Shown in pieces: positions 9,086-20,441 of a DNA stretch of 64,000 bases. Every line of letters starts with the position of its first letter. The first letter of the stretch is position 1. Below the pieces are notes generated by a model. The model did no database searches. It was not told the DNA's origin and saw only the letters and a program-made list of their open reading frames with translations. The stretch is from Paraphaeosphaeria minitans (Eukaryota > Ascomycota > Dothideomycetes > Pleosporales > Didymosphaeriaceae): positions 682,001 to 746,000 of the forward strand of contig WJXW01000014.1 of NCBI GenBank assembly GCA_015832175.1, in the 5' to 3' direction. Position numbers and translations under genes: made by a program.

Positions 9086-11290
9086 GCGGCAACGGAGCGG
9101 TTGGTAAGTCAGCACCGGATCCACACATCTTACCCGTGTCGCTAATCGGCAGCAGCAAAGCCTGTCGTGAACGGTACGCAATCAGTGCTACAGCATCTGC
9201 ATCCAACCGGATCATCGCTTACCCATTCCGGTATCGAATACCTAAATGAACGTTACTGACTGGACCATTGTATAGACATATCAAATGTATGTCCTCCAGT
9301 CAGCTGTTTACTCGAGATCCAATCGCTTCCCCTTGTGAGAGGTGGACCGGCTTAAGAGTCCTCGCTGAGCCTCACCAGGCGTCAAAATTCGTGACTCGGA
9401 CAAGTGCAAATACTGCACAGAGCGCAAGAGACCATGCATTCGAGGGAATGCCTTTCGCTTCCGTCCGGTGACTGCGGTAAAATTCAATGCCGGAGAAGAG
9501 CTCGGAAGCGCGGAGCAGTCCTTGGAGTTTGGAGGGAGCCAGACATGGGTCTCAATACCGCATTCGTGTGGGTCGCAACCAATCCCTAACCAGCGAGCTC
9601 TACTGACCGACAACAACAGTGCGCTTCATCGCTCCAAACACCGATGGCGACGAAGTGGCTGTGGAGGAGGAGCTTGCACCAGAACTCGAGTCGGCATCTG
9701 AAGGCTCTGATCCGACCCTTCGGCAAATGTTAGATGTAGGGTTCGAGACGAAGAGCTCTGCAGACCCCCTTCTGCCGTTCCACCAAAGGACCTCGTCGCA
9801 GACATTGCACAGATCAGATTCAAACACCTCACAGGACCTCGGCGGCATCATTGACTTCCACGCCCAACCTCCATTCCCACCTATCGCCGATGTCTTGAGT
9901 ACGACACCGACGAATCGCGATGTAAACAGCGATGCTGCATCTCATCCCCACTCCGGTCCGCCTTTCGAAAGAGCGGACTCAGGGACCTTGTTACGGGCCT
10001 CAGTCGACTGGTCTATGATCTCGCCTGACCACAGGCACAGCTCGCCCTCCTTGTCCCAGAAAAGGAGCCCGAACGATGTCAATCATATTTCTCCATTCTC
10101 GAACTCTGCTTTCTCACCAAACTCTTCGCTCTCCTTGAGTTGGCCTGTGAAAGACCCCTTCGAAGCTCGCCTACTCCATCACTACATTGTGGCTTGCAGC
10201 GACTGGATTGATGTATGTGACTCAAGGCGACACTTCACTCGCGAGGTCCCTAAACGCGCCGCGCATTTCCCGGTCATCTTGAATGCCATTCTTGGCCTGG
10301 CATCCCGGCACTTGTGGCTGGTAGGGAAGCTGGAGGAAGACCGCTCGCAGCTTTACGTCGATCAATGCCTCCAGTCACTAATCGTTGCCTTGGAGGACCC
10401 TTTGGCCCATTGGGACGAAAACTTTCTAGTTGCCGTTATTTTACTTCGCCTTCATGAAGAGATTGGGGAAGATGACGAGCAGTGCCATGTCAGTCAACTC
10501 CACACAGCTAAACAACAGCCATACTTACCGTCTCTAGCACTTCGGTACAGCCCGCATCCTTAACTCCATCTCTTCCTTCGCTGCTGATGGCGGCCTCCGC
10601 GAGTCTGCGAGCTGGGTCTCGCTCCGTCAGCACGTCTACGTCTCTCTGACCAAACAACAACCCTTTAACCTGAGTCTTGAAAACTACAAACATTCCTGCG
10701 TATTCCGCGAGTACGACGACGAGGCTTGGGCAAACCGTATCGTCTATCAGTTCGCACTCATACTCCAACACGTATTCGAAGACGCAGAGCAGGCGAACAC
10801 GCTCTCACGCGAAAGGTGGACGGAATTTAACGCAGATACAGACGAGTGGTACCGCACAAAGCCATGGTCTTTCGCCCCTCTGTACTTCGACCCGAAAGCC
10901 GGAGACTCCTTTGAAGGGTCGTGGCCCGCTTTACCCACGTCACAAGGCGTAGTCGCCATCGGTTTACAGTACTACCACCTTTGCAAGATACTGCTCATGA
11001 TATACTCTCCAAACGCATCGTTGGTCGGCCTCGCTGGAGTGCGCGCACGGAAGTCTACAGACGCATCGATAAGGAAGCACATACGGATCGTCATTGGCTA
11101 TGGTGTTAGCAACAGCCATTGCAGTAACGTCATGTTCCAGGGAAGCCATATACTAAGCGCTTGTGGGGCGTACATCGTTGATAAGGCAGAACAGCAGGCG
11201 TGCGTTGAGTACTTGACCAGCTTACAGACGTTGATAGGGTGGAGGACAGACAAGGTGCTGGCAGAAGTTCGCGAGCAGTGGGAAGGCTGA
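9086..11290 (+). CDS. Zn2Cys6 transcription factor with fungal-specific domain; zinc cluster split over four exons
   Basis: Exons are 9086-9105, 9156-9173, 9276-9286, 9379-9567, 9620-10488 and 10538-11290 (619 residues). The splice gives an N-terminal zinc cluster CKACRERHIKC....CKYCTERKRPC, the classical C-x2-C-x6-C...C-x2-C-x6-C. It is encoded by a 20-nt, an 18-nt and an 11-nt exon plus the start of the fourth. A basic/disordered Ser/Pro-rich region (residues about 90-220) follows. The rest, with a conserved YIVACSDWIDVCD block and the pattern LQYYHLCKILL...YSPN, fits the fungal-specific regulatory domain of pathway regulators. The acceptor of exon 2 is a tandem CAGCAG; the second AG is chosen because it gives canonical cysteine spacing. 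The likely target is the divergent dehydrogenase gene (inference). Confidence 0.87.
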
Positions 11291-12703
11291 TATGCCCCCA
11301 TCGCTCTTGGAATAAAGCCACTACTATGGTTCTCGCTGCCTGACGATCGAACCCCGGTTCGACGAGTTCGCTCATACTGTGAGACATGATAATATTGTAC
11401 CGCCCACTCGTATCCGGCTCCAACCTGATCCTTGTCTTGTCGATCCAATGCACAGTTCTATCATCGAGCACATGGCCTGTTTAATCAATGGTCACGCCTA
11501 TTGAGCGGGTCGGAGCTGGCACGGTGCACCAGAATGTTGGAGTCCTTGCTGTGCCCAAAAACCTTAAGCAGGGGCAGAGATGTGACCAGGCTGATCAAAT
11601 TTACACATTTCGTGATCTTCTATCTTGCCACTGGACACATCTCTCAGCGCATATCGGTTTCTGAGACCTACTCCTCCTTTGCATCATGTTCGCAAGCATT
11701 CAGGAAAATGGTTGTGATCATTATGTACTCAGAAACCGAGATTGGAAGCACGAGGTATTACGTCGTCACCTTACCAGGCTATTGCTCAAGCCATGGCGTC
11801 GCGATGTACTGACACTTGAATGACGCACTCTAAACTTCACCATACCGTCATTTATGCATGAAGTGTGATTTCTGGACCAGGCTGCGCTGTTGTTGGCTAT
11901 GCGATACGTTCTGCTACTACTTAGCCTAGATCTCTTCTCGTGGTGGTCTTTTAAGATACATCGGCAAACATCAGCACGTGAGTGCAACTAACTAAGCAGC
12001 AGCAGCAGCAGCAGCAGCAGTAGGCTATAGGCATGTCATTCTACCCATGTTGTCAGGACCGAAGCCTTATGTACCTACCCCTGGCGGAAAGCGCATTATC
12101 TGTCACGCTAGGCGTAACTTCCAGTACCATGACTTGCGAACCGCTCACCAACAAGTTACGACACTGAACGACTCTCAGGAATACGTGCTCCTTGTGACAA
12201 AAAGCTTGTTCCCAGGATATAGCCCAACACTCGGCCCCAGAGTTGCACCCCAGCACAGGGTCCCCTTGTACATTTTACTTGATCAAAGCTTGCACTCAGG
12301 GGAATGGCCACTGTTGATCTTGGGGAGTTGCATCTTTGTATCTGTAAGGCGCCGATGAGATATATGTCACGAAAAAATTCGCCACCTTCCGCTAGTTGTT
12401 GCAGCGCAAGAAGGCCGTCAAGTTAAAGCACATTATTGCCATGCCTCTTTCTTGAAATATGATGTTTGTCGATCGCAAACCCCACAGATAAACGTAAAAA
12501 TGTTGCAACCTCGCGAAGTCAACATCGTCGCCCCAGATAGCAAAGTTGGCAGCACTCACAATTATCAGGGTGAGAACGATTTAGGACGAAAAATAAAAGA
12601 TCATAGAATGTCATTGAAAAAAAAGGCTAAGATGCAGCAAGGTTTCGTGTGCCCCGATTTTCGTAAGTCGGCTCTCCAACACCGACGACGTCACGCCACT
12701 TTC
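11291..12703. other. 1.4-kb intergenic region with AGC trinucleotide repeat
   Basis: An (AGC)n tract of about 26 bp lies at 11995-12020. Short open frames are present (for example 12047-12358, 103 codons), but none resembles a known family. This is the 3' flank of two convergent genes. Confidence 0.5.
11995..12020. repeat. (AGC)n microsatellite
   Basis: There are about 8.7 perfect copies of AGC, in noncoding sequence. Confidence 0.95.
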
Positions 12704-14346
12704 TCACTCGCTCGAAGCCGATTTGCGTTCTCTCCTCCACACCTTGACCGGCATATCACCCAATATCCAGTTAAGGGTCTCTAACCTTTGCAGTTGCCAA
12801 TCAGGGCTAGTCAAAGCAAAGTTGTATCTTCGAAGCAAACTCGCGACGACAACAGCTTGTTCCAGGTACGAGATATTGCGCCCAATGCAGCCTCTGGCGC
12901 CCGCAGAGAACGAAAGGAAGTACGGCTGGAGCGCTTTGCCCTCTTCACCGAGAAATCTCTCGGGAATGAATTTGTCTGCTTGCGGGAACACCGACTCTTG
13001 TCGGTGGGCGACAAGTGCAGACATGGAAACCGTGACGCCGCCGGGGATGTAGTCGCCAAGGATATTTGCGCCGTCGCGGGGTGTTTCGCGGGGCAACCCG
13101 TGCGGTGTAGGGGGGAAGAGGCGAAGAGATTCATCCAAGCATGCCCGCAGGTAAGGGAGATGCTTGACCTTGTCGTACGCGAGCACTCCGCTCTCATCCT
13201 CGTCCTCGTCATCTTCCACCGCGGCATCAATCTCCTCGGTTAGCTTCTTCAGTATATCGGGGTTCTTAACGAGCTGATAGATGATGTTCGTGATTGCGAT
13301 GGCGGTCGTTGCTGAGCCGGCGTTCATCATGATACTCATCTCAGCTACGATTTCACCCCACTCAAGATTGTTCGGGTGACCATTCTTGTCCTCCATGAGG
13401 GCCTGGAAAAAATCATCCAGTTTCTCACCCGCGCGGTACCTCTGAAGACGGCGATGCGCGAGCTCCACAGGGATGCCTTCATAATCCTTTGAGAGTTTGC
13501 CCATGCGGCCATAGAATGGGATGAGATTGGAGACCTTGTCGATGAATGGGTACCACTCGTAGTTCCAGACGAGCAAAGACTGCTTGCGGGCACCCTGATA
13601 CAACGCAGGTCGGAAATCGCACTCGTATGTAGTGCCATCACTTCGTCGCCCGGTCACACGATCATGGCCGCGATCAAGGAATCCAAGCTTTTCGGAGAGA
13701 CCGATGTCGGCAATAGCATCGAGTGTGAAGAAATTGCTCCATTTTCGAAAGTCGACGTTGACATCTTCGGGTTTGACAACTTCGCCGCGCTTTAATGGAG
13801 CAGTGCAGCACTTGTCCAGGTGCTGAAGGAGCTTATGAGTCTTGTCGGCGACCTTGTGTTCCCAGCCTTCGAGATTCTTTAGAGCGTATGCTGAGCTCAG
13901 TGTCTTCCTCTTGCGAGCATGATCATGCTTGTCGACTACATCGGCAAGATTATAGTGGGATCCAGCACCGACAACATACTGTCCGTCTTTCGTACAAGGT
14001 GTATTGTGTCCATATATGTCCTTGATGGCACGCAAGTCACCATATGATAGCGCATTGGGACCAGTGCGAATGACGGGATGCTTTTGATGGAGCTTGGAAA
14101 GGTGCAGCGATCGTTCGCCAGAGTGCGAAAGGACTATGAAAGGCAGCCATGATATGCCTGACAGTGGGTGCATATTTGGGTAACGTCGAAGTCCTACTTG
14201 AGTCAGTCAAAGTCGTTTGGAGGACATTCGTCGAACCTACCATTAACATCACGAAAGTAAACAACAAAGGGGTATACAATGAAGTATAGGAAAATGCAGG
14301 TGCCAAAGGCAACCGCGTACGGCAAAGATGTCATAGCCATGGACAT
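12704..14346 (-). CDS. Cytochrome P450 monooxygenase
   Basis: Exons are 14346-14241 and 14193-12704 with a 47-bp intron (531 residues). The first exon encodes an N-terminal membrane anchor (about residues 8-31, YAVAFGTCIFLYFIVYPFVV). All P450 marks are present: the I-helix oxygen-binding NAGSATTA at about 326-333, the K-helix DESLRLFPP (ExxR at about 390), and the heme loop FSAGARGCIG at about 464-473 with its Cys ligand. The conserved DHARKRKTLSSAYA and TPHGLPRETP (PERF region FIPERFL) also fit. It is a class II microsomal enzyme that needs NADPH-P450 reductase. The substrate is unknown; the sequence resembles fungal P450s often labelled benzoate-4-monooxygenase-like, which I would not take as functional proof. 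It is head to head with a reductase gene 653 bp away. Confidence 0.93.
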
Positions 14347-14999
14347 TGTGTGAAGAAGCAAAGACGCTGGATCGTTTGATGCAAAGTGATTTTTGGAAGC
14401 GTCTTCTTCTTTTCACAGAGGCGTCACCGTCATCTCTTTAAAACTACGATAGCAGCATCCACATAAACCATTTCTGAGGGATCTAGAATATCATTCAATG
14501 CATGCCAGCCCAACAATCTCACTGAGATGGAAGTGTACGGAGAACATCACTACATCGAGTAACCCCGCTAGCCTTGCGTGGGGAAACGCGGGGTCCTATG
14601 GCGGGGTCCACTGTCCTGCGAAACGCCGTTCCAATTGCGGCTCACTAGTGCTCCGCAGATTGGTCAAACAGAGCGCAATTTCTATACCGGGAAGCTTACG
14701 TCTCTCCATGCACTGCCGGAAAGAAGCAGCTAAGGTATAGGTATGTCCATGACGGATGTTCGATTCCACATATGTGATCGAAACAGCTGGTTAGAGCGAA
14801 ATCTCTCTTGTGGGGATTGAGGGAGAGATACCCACGATGTTCTTCGCCCAACAATACCCAAGGTAGCAGGCAATCCCGGAAGCTTCCAAAGACGTTTGAA
14901 TACCTTTGGATTCATTTTTTTGCCGTGGTAGACGTCTCTGCCTTATATGATCGAGCCTTTGGTATTCAAGTGTTGCTCAACGACACCCTAAAGCCCACC
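14347..14999. promoter_or_regulatory. Bidirectional promoter of P450 and P450 reductase genes, with GCGGGG boxes
   Basis: This 653-bp gap is the only 5' flank for both genes. It has three GCGGGG elements within 45 bp: 14563-14568 (reverse orientation), 14588-14593 and 14601-14606. The last two are part of a repeated GCGGGGTCC. GCGGGG fits the SYGGRG consensus of the carbon-catabolite repressor CreA/Cre1. Use of the sites is inference. Confidence 0.5.
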
Positions 15000-17275
15000 A
15001 TGGAGTCTTTCACTTTTCCTTTTGACATTAACGAGCTACCTTCGACGCTCAAACCATTTCTGCGAACACTGCAATCTTCTCCAATTCTTCCCGCGTTGAA
15101 ACCATCAAGTGTGTCAGATGGCGTCGCGGCCTTCCTTTTCCTTCTCTCCGCTCTCGGATACATAACGAAGGGCCGTCTATGGGACAAACCGGATCCTTAC
15201 TACAAGGTCTGGTTTGAGCGTCCACAGCTGGCAGACGGTGGCTCAAGTAACAAGGGAGCCGTTACTCGGAATATTGTGCAACGTTTGGAAGAGGGCGACT
15301 ACCAAGCGGTTATCTTCTGGGGTTCGCAGTCGGGCACCGCAGAGCGTTTTGCAGAAACCTTGGGTCGCGAGTTTCATACTAGATTCGGGATCAATGCGTT
15401 AGTAGCAGTAAGTTGCCTCCAATCTTATAATGATCGTACATGTGTCTGTATACGGCGCAATATGGTGGGCCTGCGTTGGACACGAAGCATGACTGGGCAC
15501 TTTTATACAGGTCACATAAAGCTGACATCCGGCAGGATATTTCCGACTTTGACGTCGAGTCAATCGCGGACCTTCAACAGAAATATTTCGCAATCTTCCT
15601 CCTCAGCACGTATGGCGAAGGCGACCCGAGCGACAATGCGGCGGGGCTTTGGGACTGGATCAAGCGAATCAAGGACCGAGCAACTAGGGTGGAGAGCCTC
15701 CGATATGTTGCATTCGGTCTTGGTAATAGCAACTACAAATACTACAACCGAGTTCTCGATGTTGTAGTCGATGCCTTCGACGCAGCTGGGGCAACGTCAC
15801 TCATGCCACCACAGCGAGCAGATGATGCTGAAGGTGCGACTGAGGAGGACTTCCAGTCCTGGAAGGACGACTTGTTCGCATTGTTTCGTAGCTTAGGCTA
15901 CGAGCAGAAGGCTGTTGCATATCAGCCTACTGTCAGTATCGAATTGGGTGAGAGGGTTCAGAGCGAGAAGGACGACTCCGTGCATGAGATTTCGATGCAC
16001 CACCAACAAACGTCACTGAACTCCGCCATATTCCCGTTGCCTGTACGAAACTGTCGCGAGCTATTTACAGCTGGCGACCGGAACTGTATTCACATGGAAC
16101 TCGATCTCGGAAACAACGACCTGGTCTACAAGACTGGGGACCACATCGGAATTTGGCCGTGCAACCCTGATGAGGAAGTTGAGCGACTTTTAGAAACATT
16201 GGACCTTAATGAGCGGAGGAAGAACACCCTCAGGATTGCAGCATTGGACGATTCAGCAAAGCCAAAGGTGCCTCCTGGAAGCACACTGGAAGCTGCATTC
16301 AGGCATCATCTCGAAATCTGCGCCTCCGTTTCTCGCAAGACAGTCTTCGACCTCGCACAGTTTGCTCCAACACCTGAAGCAAAAGCGATGCTCACCGAGA
16401 TCGGCCAGGATCGCACTCGCTACGAACAGTTCACGTCGTCGACGCACATCACCCTCGCCCGACTACTAAAGCTCTCCAGCTCGCTAGAACCATGGACCGC
16501 CTTGCCGCTCTCATTCGTGGTAGAAAATTTGCTTTCGCTGCAGCCGCGATACTACTCCATCTCTTCGAGTTCCGTCATCTCTCCACGCCGCATCGCGTTG
16601 ACTGCCCTGGTCGTGAACAAACAGGTGGCAGACGAGAATCACAGCACCATCAACGGCTTGACATCAAACTACCTCCTTTCCGCGTCGAAACTCCCGTCAA
16701 ATGCCAAGGCGGCCACGCCATCGTTTCAACATACCTCGCCCGTGGGTGGAGACGGTGGAACTGTATTTGCACACGTGCGCAAATCCAAGATCAAGTTACC
16801 GATCACATCTTCCACCCCACTCGTGTTGATCGCCGCGGGAACTGGTTTCGCCCCGTTCCGAGCCTTCCTCGCTGAGCGCGCTAAGCTGCATGCTCTGGGC
16901 AAGCCTGTGGGCCGCATGCTGTTATTCTTCGGTTGCCGCAATCGGGAATCGGATTACATCTACCGCGACGAGCTGGAGAAGCTGCAGGAGACGCTTGGTG
17001 ATAAGCTCCGCATCGTCACCGCTTTCTCAAGAGATGGAAACAACAAGAAGGTCTACGTGCAGGACCGGGTGGCAGAGGAGAGTGAGACTGTGCTGGAGAT
17101 GCTTAATGCTGGAGCAAACATGTACATATGCGGGAAGGCAAGTATGGCGCGGGAAGTTGATGGCAAGATGGAAGAAGCTGTGGCTCAGCAAAAGGGGATG
17201 AACGAGAGCGAGGTCAAGAACTGGACTGATGGGCTAAAGAAGCGAGGGAAGTGGAGGGCGGACGTTTGGGGCTGA
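15000..17275 (+). CDS. NADPH-cytochrome P450 reductase
   Basis: Exons are 15000-15407 and 15536-17275 with a 128-bp phase-0 intron (715 residues). Domains in order are: a membrane anchor (about residues 41-57); an FMN/flavodoxin domain with GSQSGTAERFAETL at about 108-121 and STYGEGDPSDNA at about 160-171; a connecting domain; an FAD site RYYSISSSS at about 474-482; an NADPH site GTGFAPFRAFL at about 571-581; and a C-terminal WRADVWG, where the aromatic residue next to the end stacks on FAD. It transfers electrons from NADPH through FAD and FMN to microsomal P450s. The gene looks complete and functional. Most fungi have one housekeeping reductase and some have extra copies; the tight head-to-head pairing with a P450 suggests a dedicated redox partner, but this could also be the sole genomic copy. 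Confidence 0.95.
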
Positions 17276-18422
17276 GTTATTTGTTGTATACGAAGCTTGA
17301 TGCCATAGACCAAGGATTGAGTTGACGAGTACATGGCAAACCTGCTTCCAAACGCTCTCTGTATTGCCGAGATTTGCGAGGGTGATTTCATCAGCGAGTT
17401 TCACTGACTCGCGGCATCCAGCTCCAAGCAAGCCTCACCACCAGTTGCCGTGCAGTGGAGCAAGCAGAGGCCGAATACAATAAACTCGCAGTGAAGTCCA
17501 CAATCCTTACTGCGTAATGTGATGTCACATCAGGGTTGTAATTCTATCTTGGACTGATTTGACAAGACTTTTACCATGTTGCGTATGTAGTCACTTCCCG
17601 ATTCCGCCGAGCTCTACATGGGAAAGACGCCTGACATTGTTTGAGTCCCGCTTCCCGAGGTGTAGTGAAGAGCAAGTCCCAGATATTACGTCACTAGTGA
17701 ATGTCCCGCACACGTGACGCTGAATGTGGTCAAACAGCACGGATTACAACGGAGAGGACCGGAATGAGAGTGAATCTCAGCGTTAGGGTACTACAGGTTT
17801 GGAGAGTGCTGCGTTGAAAGTTGCCATTTGTGTCGCGTGCAAAGGTCGTTGTTCGAGCCGTGCGGCTCACAATAGAATCTGGCAGTGAAAACCGCGATCA
17901 GCATCTGGACGTGCGCAGGCCCCTGGCATGTAATCCCCATCCAATCATCGCTGGCCCAGTTTCCCTGACGAAGCATGGCAATGTCCCATCCAATCGCAAT
18001 TCCCTATTCCCCGCGATCTTGGCTGTCTAGGCGGTTGGCTCCACGCGACAGCGATGCTGCCCCCGAGCCGACTCCCCGCTCATGCACCCCAAGCAAGCTA
18101 ACATAGCTTCCGATCATCTGGAATGCGGAGGTGAGGCGCTGGGGCTCCCGTCTCGACCTGGAGCAGGTCCCAACGTAGCAACCGTGTGGAAATCGCTCAG
18201 TCCCTAGCAAATCTCGGTCTTACAGAGGGACGGTATCATTGATGCAAAAACAAGACTGGCGACCAGCGTATATAGTTCGCTTTGTGTCCACGGTTGGAAG
18301 GCCATCACAGCAGCCTTCGTTAGTACTGCAACAAGAACAACGACAGCACAGCTATTCCATATTACATCTGCCTCGTTGGCTTCCACTTCCTCTTCAGTCC
18401 AGCATCGCTTCTAACAGTGACG
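17276..18422. other. Intergenic region and promoter of sugar transporter, with clustered SYGGRG sites
   Basis: Four matches to SYGGRG (CreA/Cre1 consensus) lie in 136 bp: 18009-18014 and 18074-18079 (reverse strand), 18125-18130 and 18139-18144. A TATATAG element at 18269-18275 precedes the transporter start by about 150 bp. No coding segment is visible in the 1.1 kb. Confidence 0.45.
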
Positions 18423-20114
18423 ATGGCGGCATACGAGAACAAGCGTGACATGGAGAAGAAGATCCACCTCGACGTGGGCTCCAACTCCTCCTCGGAAAAG
18501 ATCGAGAAAATCAACACTTCGGAGAATACCGACGCAGCGCAACTCCAAGAACTCTCTGGCATCGAGCAGACTGCCGCATCCAAGGGAGCATGGCTGATCA
18601 GCTTTGTCATTTCGCTCGGAGGTCTTCTTTTCGGGTACGTCTGTAGACACGCAGAGAGTAAATGTAGTCACTGACGGAACTGCCCAAGCTACGATACTGG
18701 ATACATCTCCTCTGTACTCGTCACCATTGGTACCTCCTTCGGTCACGAACTCAGTTCCTCAGAGCAAGAACTCGTCACATCGCTTACCTCGGGCGGCGCA
18801 TTCGTAGGAGCCATCTGCGCCGGTCTGACAGCCGATAGATTTGGCCGCAAGATGCCCATCTGGTCCGCCTGTATCGTCTTCATCATAGGCACCGTCCTTC
18901 AGACCGCTGCTTACCACGTCGCCCAATTTGCCGTTGGCCGTTTCGTGGTTGGACTGGGTGTTGGAAGCGCAGCCATGATCTGCCCGCTGTACATCTCCGA
19001 GCTTGCTCCTGCGAAGTACCGCGGTCGCATGGTGGCGTTCAACAACATGTCCGTGACATTCGGACAGCTGTTTGCATCTGCTCTCGGCGCAGGCTTTTCC
19101 CATGTCCAGGGTGAAGGCTGGCGTGCGACAGTCGGCATCGGCGCCGCTCCTGCTCTTCTCCTCGGTGGACTCCTGTTCACCTGCCCAGAATCTCCACGCC
19201 AGCTTGTTGCGCATGGCAAAATGGAACAGGCTGAGCAGGTTCTCCTTCGACTTTACCCAGGTTCCACTGAGCAGCAGCGCCGAGCGAAGATGGCGAGCAT
19301 CGAGCTCAGTATCTACCAGGCCACGCAGACGATGGTTGACGATTCGCTCTGGAAGACTTTCAAATCGATCTTCAAGAACATGGCCACGCTTCGTGCTGTG
19401 GGTACCGCCTGCATCATCATGGCTTTGTCCCAATTCAGTGGTTTTAACACGCTCATGTATTATTCAGCTACTCTGTTCAAGATCGTAGGCTTCAACAACC
19501 CAACGGGAGTCGCCATCGCCGTCTCAGGCGCCAACTTTGTGTTCAGCGCCCTCCTCCTCGTCGTAGTAGATAGGTTCGGCCGTCGCAAGATCTTGCTCGT
19601 CACCGTCTTTGGCATGTTTGTCTGCCTGACGATCGCCGCCGTAGCCTTCTCATACATCCCCGTCGACCTGCACACGCTCGAGGTGACCAGCGACCAGATC
19701 GGCTGGCCGGCGTACCTTCTGATCGCCATGATCATCATCTTCATCGGCTTCTACGCGTCGGGCATCGCCACGATTGCGTGGATCGGCACTGAGTTCATAC
19801 CCATGGAAGTTCGCGCCGTTGGCACCATGTTGAACACAGCCACGTGCTGGTCAACGAACATCATCGTCGCATCTACCTTTCTGTCCATGATGAAGGGGAT
19901 CACGCCATCGGGGGCATTTGGCTTCTACGCCGGACTAATGTTTATTGGCTGGATTTTCATCATCTTCTGCTTCCCCGAGGTTCGCGGCATGCCCTTGGAG
20001 GCTGTGCGCGAAGTCTTCGAGAACGGCTTCGGTGTCAAGTATGCGAATAAGTGGCAGAGGGAGAACAAGGAGTTTGCGAAGATGAACGACCAGGGTCCGG
20101 CCTTTGGACACTGA
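18423..20114 (+). CDS. MFS sugar/polyol transporter (sugar porter family, possibly myo-inositol)
   Basis: Exons are 18423-18634 and 18689-20114 with a 54-bp intron (545 residues). After a charged N-terminal tail of about 60 residues come twelve predicted membrane segments. The sugar-porter marks are GYDTGYISSVLV in TM1, ADRFGRK and DRFGRRK in the two cytoplasmic loops, GRFVVGLGVG, PESPRQL after TM6, and PEVRGMPLEAVREVF after TM12 in place of the usual PETKG. The TM1/loop pattern SSEQELVTSLTSGGAFVGA is like that of fungal myo-inositol transporters, so inositol is a candidate substrate; hexose or another polyol is not excluded. It acts at the plasma membrane as a proton symporter if typical of the family. 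The cluster of CreA-like sites upstream fits carbon-source control. Confidence 0.9.
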
Positions 20115-20441
20115 GCTTGTAGGCTGCGGTGGCTTCGGTAGATAATACTCTATCACTTCCCATTTCAAGAATTGTGGAGCTGCGTCAAAAACCAGACTCT
20201 GCGCAATTGCGAACTTCAAGTATAAGAAAGGAAAAAAACGTTTGAAAGTAATTATCTCCTATCATCCGCGTCTATCAATCTCCCTCCCATCCACTCATCC
20301 ACCTCATAACGTGGTCCTCGTAGCAACACGGCAAACGTGTACTACACTGCTTGCCAACAGAAGAGAACCCTAGGAATACACATATCAGACAGTCTATCCA
20401 TACTGATAACAGCCCAACCAACAAGCCGACCCTTCAAAACC
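20115..20441. other. Convergent intergenic region
   Basis: These are the 3' flanks of the sugar transporter and the acyltransferase. I see no feature in it. Confidence 0.6.

Noticed and set aside
11340..11380. tRNA-like T-arm sequence (GGGGTTCGATC on the reverse strand)
   Set aside because: The stem on either side of the loop does not pair and no anticodon arm or acceptor stem could be found.
12704..20114. Secondary-metabolite gene cluster
   Set aside because: P450, reductase, transporter and a regulator are present, but no polyketide synthase, peptide synthetase, terpene cyclase or similar core enzyme is found in the window.
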